DNA of 10,377 nt from contig JALRFN010000171.1 of the NCBI GenBank assembly GCA_023268425.1, positions 1 to 10,377 of the forward strand, written 5' to 3'. A program made the translations under genes and the position numbers. This document shows positions 6,000 through 10,377 of this stretch, in pieces. The stretch is from Burkholderiaceae bacterium. GTDB taxonomy: Bacteria > Pseudomonadota > Gammaproteobacteria > Burkholderiales > Burkholderiaceae_C. The stretch's first letter is position 1. Each line of letters opens with the position of its first letter. The notes beneath the pieces are model-generated. The model did not search any database, was not told the origin of the DNA, and was given only the letters and a program-made list of their open reading frames with translations.

Positions 6000-6608
6000 A
6001 TGAACCACAAATTTTTCTCTCTCATCAAGACTGGCTTGGCGATTGCTGGGCTGACGGTCGCGCTCACCGGCTGCGGCTACAACGACTTTCAACGTCTGGA
6101 CGAAGACATCAATGCCAAGTGGTCAGAGGTTTTGAACCAGTACCAGCGCCGCGCGGACTTGGTCCCCAACCTGGTCGCCACAGTCAAAGGTGAAGCCAAT
6201 TTCGAGCAAGAGACCTTGACCAAGGTGATCGACGCACGCGCACGCGCCACGTCCATCCAAGTCACGCCCGAATTGCTGCAAAACCCCCAGGCCATGAAAC
6301 AATTTCAGGCAGCGCAAGGCGAACTGTCCAGCGCCCTGTCCCGCCTGATGGCCGTCAGCGAGGCCTATCCCACCCTGCAAACCAACCGCGGGTTTCAGGA
6401 CTTGCGCGTGCAACTCGAAGGCACAGAGAACCGCATCACCGTGGCGCGCAACCAATACATCGGCGCGGTCAAACAATACAACGTCTTGACGCGCAGCTTC
6501 CCCTCCAACCTGACGGCCAAGCTGTTCAGCTACGAAGCCAAGCCCAATTTCACGGTGGAGAACGAAGCGCAAATCTCCAAGCCTGTGAAGGTTGACTTTG
6601 GCAAGTGA
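6000..6608 (+). CDS. lemA: LemA family lipoprotein
   Basis: A 202-aa LemA-family protein, anchored at the membrane with its helical body outside the cytoplasm. Its molecular role is not established. The start (MNHKFFSLIKTGLAIAGLTV) leads to a lipobox ALTGC with lipidated Cys25. The family signature follows: DEDINAKWSEVLNQYQRRAD, then LVPNLVATVKGEANFEQETL, and later RVQLEGTENRITVARNQYI and the closing FSYEAKPNF. The length is typical. ATG 6000 is the only start that leaves an intact lipoprotein signal; the frame is open back to 5769 but would then overlap mscS. No strong SD is visible. The stop TGA (6606-6608) lies inside the GAGGG ribosome site of the next gene. LemA followed by TPM-domain genes is a recurrent bacterial arrangement, so a shared envelope function is likely. 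Confidence 0.95.
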   Translation: MNHKFFSLIKTGLAIAGLTVALTGCGYNDFQRLDEDINAKWSEVLNQYQRRADLVPNLVATVKGEANFEQETLTKVIDARARATSIQVTPELLQNPQAMKQFQAAQGELSSALSRLMAVSEAYPTLQTNRGFQDLRVQLEGTENRITVARNQYIGAVKQYNVLTRSFPSNLTAKLFSYEAKPNFTVENEAQISKPVKVDFGK

Positions 6609-6618
6609 GGGCAGGTTC

Positions 6619-7509
6619 ATGCGCTGGCTTTGTCAGCGCTTGCTGTGTTTAAGTCTTGCGTGCTTGGCATTGGCCAACACCTGGGCGCAGGGCTTGTTGC
6701 CTGTCCCCGCCCTCACCGAGCGCGTCATTGACCAAACGGGCGTGCTGGACAGCGCAGGGCGCCAACAAGTGGCCCAAACACTGGCGCAAATCGAACAGCA
6801 ACACGGTTCACAAATCGTGGCACTGCTGGTGCCCACAACAGCGCCGGAAGACATCGCCGCTTACGCGTGGCGTGTCGCCGACACGTGGAAGATTGGACGC
6901 AAAGGGATCGGCGACGGCATTGTGATCGTGGTCGCTTTACAAGACCGCCGGATGCGCATCGAAGTTGCTCGCGCGCTGGAGGGGGCGATACCCGACTTGA
7001 TGGCCAAACGCATCATTGACGACATCATGACGCCCGCCTTTCGCCAAGGGCAGTTTGCCCAAGGTCTGAGCCTCGCCGCCAGCGCCTTGGGGCAATTGAT
7101 CGCGGGCGAGGGTTTACCAGCCCCCTACCCCAATGTGGCGCGAGGCCACGGCGAGTGGTCGCCCGAACTGTGGCTGGCGGCTTTGTTTTTTGTCTTCGTA
7201 CTGACCCGCGTGTTGCGCGACGCTTTGGGCAAAGGCATGGGCACGGTGGCCGCGCCGGTGCTCGGCGCGGGATTGGCCTGGTGGATGACGGGGCTTTGGG
7301 CGATCGCCATCATCGCCGCCATTTTTGCCTTGATCGTGGCCACAACATTTGTGGCAACACCCACCCTGTTGACTGGACGCAAGTCCGGCCATCTCGGCGC
7401 ACCCTGGGGCGGCGGTGGTTTTGGCTCGGGTGGTGGCAGCGGGGGCGGCGGGTTTTCTTCTGGTGGCGGCGGTGGCTTTGGTGGCGGCGGCGCCTCGGGG
7501 GGGTGGTGA
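6619..7509 (+). CDS. TPM-domain membrane protein with glycine-rich tail
   Basis: A 296-aa exported protein. Residues 1-23 form a signal peptide (RWLCQRLLCLSLACLALA...WAQ). Residues about 32-162 are a TPM domain (PF04536; TLP18.3/Psb32/MOLO-1), with VIDQTGVLDSAG at the start, DGIVIVVALQDRRMRIEVA in the middle and IIDDIMTPAFRQGQF near the end. Hydrophobic spans follow at about 183-199, 211-223 and 226-246. The C-terminus is an almost pure Gly/Ser/Phe tail (264-296) ending ASGGW, as commonly seen in LemA-linked TPM proteins. TPM domains bind Ca2+ in some bacteria and assist photosystem II repair in chloroplasts; the role here is unknown. ATG 6619 follows GAGGG (6607-6611) by 7 nt, and that site spans the lemA stop, so the two are translationally coupled. 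The domain would lie in the periplasm, tethered to the inner membrane. Confidence 0.93.
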   Translation: MRWLCQRLLCLSLACLALANTWAQGLLPVPALTERVIDQTGVLDSAGRQQVAQTLAQIEQQHGSQIVALLVPTTAPEDIAAYAWRVADTWKIGRKGIGDGIVIVVALQDRRMRIEVARALEGAIPDLMAKRIIDDIMTPAFRQGQFAQGLSLAASALGQLIAGEGLPAPYPNVARGHGEWSPELWLAALFFVFVLTRVLRDALGKGMGTVAAPVLGAGLAWWMTGLWAIAIIAAIFALIVATTFVATPTLLTGRKSGHLGAPWGGGGFGSGGGSGGGGFSSGGGGGFGGGGASGGW

Positions 7510-8003
7510 TGCAGTGGCGACGCTTGATCCGCCACCTGCTGGCGTGGCGCCCCCGGCATCAGGTGCTGAGCGCGGAGCAGTCCCAACACTTGGCCAGCCT
7601 GGTGCAGGCCATGGAGGCGCAGCACGGTGCCGAGGTGTGCATTTGCCTAGAGCGCCGATGGCCACTGGCTTGGGCGGTCAGCGCAGCCACAAGCCGCGAA
7701 CGTGCCGTGCATTGGTTCACCATCGAGCGGGTCTGGGACACTGAACACAACACCGGCGTATTGGTGTATGTGAATGTGGCTGATCACGCCATCGAAATCG
7801 TCGCGGACCGGGGCTTAAACAATTGCATCAGCGATGCGCAGTGGCAGCGCTTGCTTGAAGCCATGCGCAATTGGTTTGTGCGCGAAGATTATGTCGGTGG
7901 CTTGCAGCACAGCTTGACCTTGCTGCGAGACTTGCTGCAACAACAACTGCCACGAGAGCCCTCAACGCCCAACGAACTCTCAGACCGCCCCTTGGTGCGC
8001 TGA
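7509..8003 (+). CDS. Second TPM-domain protein, without an export signal
   Basis: A 164-aa protein whose ATG shares its A with the preceding TGA stop (TGATG at 7507-7511), a tight coupling. The central part (about 23-146) is a diverged TPM domain: VQAMEAQHGAEVCICLE, then NTGVLVYVNVADHAIEIVAD (82-100), then RGLNNCISDAQW and a closing helical region. The N-terminus (MQWRRLIRHLLAWRPRHQ) is basic and amphipathic but too short and charged for a signal peptide, and no membrane span is visible. It could be cytoplasmic, or attached to the inner face of the membrane. Its partner TPM1 is exported, so the pair may sit on opposite sides of the membrane. The C-terminal tail is Pro/Ser-rich with no glycine run. 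Function unknown. Confidence 0.9.
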   Translation: MQWRRLIRHLLAWRPRHQVLSAEQSQHLASLVQAMEAQHGAEVCICLERRWPLAWAVSAATSRERAVHWFTIERVWDTEHNTGVLVYVNVADHAIEIVADRGLNNCISDAQWQRLLEAMRNWFVREDYVGGLQHSLTLLRDLLQQQLPREPSTPNELSDRPLVR

Positions 8004-8038
8004 TAGCCAACCCGCGTGACGCATGCTGTGCATCTGAA

Positions 8039-8067
8039 TTGGTTAAGATGAATCCATTGGTGATAAC
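8039..8067 (+). promoter_or_regulatory. Candidate sigma-70 promoter for the FecR-OmpA pair
   Basis: TTGGTT (8039-8044) and GATAAC (8062-8067) are separated by 17 bases, the ideal sigma-70 spacing, although both hexamers match the consensus only partly. The -10 ends about 15 bases before the GTG start. The AAAGG ribosome site (8072-8076) is just downstream, so the leader would be very short. The 79-base gap after TPM2 has no terminator. Confidence 0.4.
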
Positions 8068-8082
8068 AATGAAAGGTTTCCC

Positions 8083-8532
8083 GTGTTGAAACACATCATC
8101 TTGTGTTGGCTCACTTGCTTGAGCTGGACGCTTGCCCAAGCGGAATCCACCCCCAGCTTCGCCGGCACGCTGAAGGACATCATTGGCACTGTACAAGTCG
8201 TCCGCGGCGAGCAAGCACCCATGGTCGCGAAAAGCGGCATGAAGGTGTTGATCAATGACGAAATCCTCACGGGCAAAGACGCCAGTGTGGGCGTGGTCTT
8301 GGTGGACGGCACCCGCTTGTCAATTGGCGCCAACAGCCAAACCCGCATGAGCGAAGTCGCATTCAATGGCACCACGCAAGAGGGCAACATTTTGATCAAG
8401 TTGTACCGTGGCACGCTGCGCATGATCACCGGGCTGATCGCTGCCAACAATCCCCAAGCCGTGAAAGTCGTGACGCCGACTTCAGTGGTCGGTATTCGCG
8501 GCACCGATTTCATTGTGCAAGTGGCCGAGTAA
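8083..8532 (+). CDS. Secreted FecR-domain protein
   Basis: A 149-aa exported protein consisting of a signal peptide (residues 1-20, ending TLAQA-E) and a FecR domain. Conserved stretches are GTVQVVRG, NDEILTGKDASVGVVLVDGT, LSIGANSQTRM, YRGTLRMITG and finally the hallmark TPTSVVGIRGTDFIV. Classical FecR proteins are inner-membrane anti-sigma partners of ECF sigma factors. This one has no membrane anchor or cytoplasmic segment, and no sigma factor or TonB receptor gene is beside it, so anti-sigma action is unlikely. A periplasmic protein-binding or scaffolding role is an inference. GTG 8083 is preferred because AAAGG (8072-8076) lies 6 nt upstream. The OmpA-like gene starts 14 bases after the stop, so the two very likely form an operon. 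Confidence 0.92.
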   Translation: MLKHIILCWLTCLSWTLAQAESTPSFAGTLKDIIGTVQVVRGEQAPMVAKSGMKVLINDEILTGKDASVGVVLVDGTRLSIGANSQTRMSEVAFNGTTQEGNILIKLYRGTLRMITGLIAANNPQAVKVVTPTSVVGIRGTDFIVQVAE

Positions 8533-8546
8533 GCGAGGGGGAAATC

Positions 8547-9140
8547 ATGGTGACTGAATTCGTGATTGCGGCCTCCATCATGGCCGCCGCTGCTTTCTCC
8601 CAGCAAGCTGCAACGCGCGTGATCTTGCTGCCCAACGAAGACGGGCACAGCAGCACAGTCGAGGTGACCACTGGCCAAGAAACGGTCACCATCGCCAAGC
8701 CCTACCAGGTGGTGGAAGTCAGCGACCAGCTGAAGTCCAGCGTCAAAGCAACCGACGCAAAAACCGTGCAAGAAGCCTTCGCCCAGGTGTTGCAACGCAC
8801 ACCTGCACGCGAAGAAAAGTTCATCCTCTACTTCAAGCCGGGTGGCACGCAATTAACGCCTGAGTCGATGCAGACTTTGGACGAATTGCTGCGCAAGGTG
8901 AAAGCCCGGCAAGGCGGTGAACTGGTCGTGGTTGGCCACACCGATCGCCAAGGCGATGCCGACAAAAACGACGCGTTGAGCATCAAGCGCGCCGAGGCAC
9001 TGAAAACGCAAATTGCCCAGGTCGGTTTTGACCCCGAGCACATTCAAGCCTTTGGGCGTGGCGAACGAGAAACCTTGGTGCCAACAGAAGACGGCGTGGC
9101 CGAGGCGAAAAACCGCCGGGCTGAAGTCATTGTGCGCTGA
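8547..9140 (+). CDS. OmpA-family peptidoglycan-binding protein
   Basis: A 197-aa protein with a C-terminal OmpA-like domain (about 92-197) that should bind meso-diaminopimelate in peptidoglycan. Visible features are KFILYFKPGGTQLTPES, the VVGHTDRQGDADK motif with D133, then LSIKRAEALK with R148, FGRGERE, and the closing NRRAEVIVR with R190. Positions equivalent to the common YN before LS are KND here. The N-terminus (MVTEFVIAASIMAAAAFSQQA) is hydrophobic and could direct export, but it has no basic residue and carries Glu at position 4. The start is firm: GAGGGGG (8535-8541) lies 5 nt upstream and no earlier in-frame start exists. Residues 24-90 are a linker I do not recognise. There is no beta-barrel, so it is not a porin. 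It is coupled to the FecR gene, suggesting a joint periplasmic role. Confidence 0.92.
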   Translation: MVTEFVIAASIMAAAAFSQQAATRVILLPNEDGHSSTVEVTTGQETVTIAKPYQVVEVSDQLKSSVKATDAKTVQEAFAQVLQRTPAREEKFILYFKPGGTQLTPESMQTLDELLRKVKARQGGELVVVGHTDRQGDADKNDALSIKRAEALKTQIAQVGFDPEHIQAFGRGERETLVPTEDGVAEAKNRRAEVIVR

Positions 9141-9163
9141 AGCGGCTGGCGCGAGTCTTGCCG

Positions 9164-9835
9164 ATGCTGGACATCGTTTTTGAGGACGATGCGCTCATCG
9201 TGCTGAACAAGCCATCGGGCTTGCTCTCGGTGCCTGGGCGCGGGCCCGACAAAGCAGATTGTCTGAGTGCTCGGGTGCAGGCGCTGCGCCCTGAAGCTTT
9301 GGTGGTGCACCGCTTGGACATGGACACCTCTGGCTTGATGGTCATGGCCAAAGGCATAGACGCCCAACGCCAACTCAGCCACGCCTTTGCGCAACGCCTG
9401 ACCCACAAGCGCTACACCGCCGTGGTTTGGGGGCAGGTGCAAGACCCCGTGGCCACCAGCGACTGGCAAACCATAGATGCTCCCCTGGTGGTGGACTGGC
9501 CGCAGCGCCCGAAGAGCAAGGTGTGCTGGGAAACCGGCAAACCCAGCCTCACGCGCTGGCGAGTGGCCCAGCCCGCGCACATGGCATCGGGCCACATGCC
9601 TACCCACACGCGCCTGGATTTAGAACCGGTCACGGGGCGCTCGCACCAGTTGCGGGTGCACCTGCTGAGCATCGGCCACCCCATTTTGGGCGACCCTTTG
9701 TACGGGGCAGACTTCCAAAACTGCGCTGCCGTGGCCCAGTCCGCGTCGCGTTTGTTGCTGCACGCCAGCCACTTGCGCTTGCCCCACCCCGCACACGAGA
9801 CCGACATGGAGTGGACAAGCCCGCCGCCCTTTTGA
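9164..9835 (+). CDS. rluA: Dual-specificity rRNA/tRNA pseudouridine synthase RluA
   Basis: A 223-aa pseudouridine synthase of the RluA family. E. coli RluA isomerises U746 of 23S rRNA and U32 of several tRNAs. This protein matches RluA well: NKPSGLLSVPGRG near the start, the catalytic motif VVHRLDMDTSGLMV with Asp52, RLTHKRYTAVVWG, then DWPQRPKSKVCWETGKPS, and GRSHQLRVHLLSIGHPILGD. There is no S4 domain, and the length is close to the 219 aa of E. coli RluA. I chose ATG 9164. A TTG at 9158 is also in frame, but its extra two residues add nothing and neither start has a good ribosome site. It starts 23 bases after the OmpA-like gene, so read-through from that operon is possible. It ends 42 bases before the SDR gene. 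Confidence 0.95.
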   Translation: MLDIVFEDDALIVLNKPSGLLSVPGRGPDKADCLSARVQALRPEALVVHRLDMDTSGLMVMAKGIDAQRQLSHAFAQRLTHKRYTAVVWGQVQDPVATSDWQTIDAPLVVDWPQRPKSKVCWETGKPSLTRWRVAQPAHMASGHMPTHTRLDLEPVTGRSHQLRVHLLSIGHPILGDPLYGADFQNCAAVAQSASRLLLHASHLRLPHPAHETDMEWTSPPPF

Positions 9836-9877
9836 CACACTGCGCGTTTTCAAACCACCGCACCAGGAGTACCACAC

Positions 9878-10377
9878 ATGAAAGCGCGCCACTGGATGAT
9901 CATCACCGGACACTCTCGCGGCATTGGCTACGCGTTGAGCACGCACAGCCTGCGTCAAGGTCGCGCCGTGTTGGGGCTGGCCAGACACACCCGCGAAGAG
10001 TTGGTGGCCGAGGCCCACACCCACCACAGCCACATTGAACAATGGGTACAAGACCTGAGCCAGGGAGAAGAAGCCGCCGCACGTTTGACCACTTGGTTGC
10101 GCACGCTGCACCCCAGTGACGTGGACAGCATCCACCTGATCAACAACGCGGCATTGCTGACCGACCTGGTGCCGCTGCACAAGCTCGACGCCTCGACGCT
10201 GGCGCTGTCCACCCGCGTGGGCCTGGAAACGCCCATGCAACTGATGCAAAGCTTCCTCGCCGCGACGGAGGATTGGGTGGCTGGGGGCTGGCGTGGCGAG
10301 CGCCGCATCATGAACATCTCCAGCGGCTTGGGCCGACGTGCCATGGCCAGCTCGGGCCCCTACTGTGCGGTCAAGGC
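9878..10377 (+). CDS. SDR family NAD(P)-dependent oxidoreductase (3' truncated by window end)
   Basis: The first 166 codons are present; the frame runs off the window without a stop. It is a short-chain dehydrogenase/reductase with a Rossmann fold. Features seen are the nucleotide-binding motif TGHSRGIG (residues 10-17), the structural motif INNAA (88-92), the catalytic Ser in NISSGLGRRAMASSG (about 146-160), and the active-site Y162-C-A-V-K166. The strand-2 region (GLARHTRE) has an Arg that might favour NADPH. The SSGxGRR...YCxxKA style resembles sepiapterin reductase/benzil reductase-like SDRs, but the substrate cannot be assigned. ATG 9878 is supported by AGGAG (9865-9869) at a spacing of 8 nt. 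It follows rluA closely but has its own strong ribosome site. Confidence 0.93.
   Translation, partial: MKARHWMIITGHSRGIGYALSTHSLRQGRAVLGLARHTREELVAEAHTHHSHIEQWVQDLSQGEEAAARLTTWLRTLHPSDVDSIHLINNAALLTDLVPLHKLDASTLALSTRVGLETPMQLMQSFLAATEDWVAGGWRGERRIMNISSGLGRRAMASSGPYCAVK

Noticed and set aside
7402..7506. Repeats resembling a CRISPR or tandem-repeat array
   Set aside because: They are GGN codons of a glycine-rich tail in an intact frame, with no spacers of constant length.
8083..8532. FecR as the anti-sigma partner of an iron-uptake system
   Set aside because: The protein is fully exported with no cytoplasmic or membrane part, and no sigma factor or TonB-dependent receptor gene is present.
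8043..8852. Minus-strand frame of 269 codons across the FecR and OmpA-like genes
   Set aside because: It spans two well-supported genes and their ribosome sites and shows no domain motifs.

Overview
The window comes from a GC-rich chromosome of a betaproteobacterium, most likely a Comamonadaceae-type Burkholderiales. This rests on the GlnRS C-terminus, the RluA, RluE, LemA and TPM protein styles, and uniformly GC-rich wobble positions. It is an inference from protein style, as no rRNA is present. I see no mobile element, tRNA, rRNA or CRISPR array, and no base-composition break that suggests recent transfer.

Layout: (a) 1-119 is the 3' end of glnS (+). (b) 120-412 is a gene-free stretch holding several inverted repeats. 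(c) 413-1756 is a membrane histidine kinase with a LytS-like multi-span sensor and no response regulator beside it. (d) 1835-2675 is a small unknown protein closely followed by rluE. (e) 3379-2615 (-) is tapT, a DTW-domain tRNA acp3U transferase, which converges on rluE and overlaps it by 61 bp. (f) 3509-9140 is a co-directional series of envelope genes: a metzincin lipoprotein, an MscS channel, LemA, two TPM-domain proteins, a secreted FecR-domain protein and an OmpA-like peptidoglycan-binding protein. (g) 9164-9835 is rluA. (h) 9878 to the window end is a 5'-complete, 3'-truncated SDR oxidoreductase.

Two themes stand out. The first is RNA maturation: glutaminyl-tRNA synthetase, two rRNA/tRNA pseudouridine synthases and a tRNA acp3U transferase. 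The second is the cell envelope: sensor kinase, surface protease, mechanosensitive channel, LemA/TPM module and FecR/OmpA pair. Firm operon signs exist for the unknown-rluE pair (4-nt gap), lemA-TPM1-TPM2 (SD over the stop codon, then an overlapping TGATG) and FecR-OmpA (14-nt gap). Whether the envelope genes form one system is speculative. I did not find convincing evidence of a wholly new system. The least-described elements are the matrixin-like lipoprotein protease with a repeat-like C-terminus, the orphan LytS-sensor/HisKA kinase with its palindrome-rich leader, and the TPM pair in which only one member carries an export signal.
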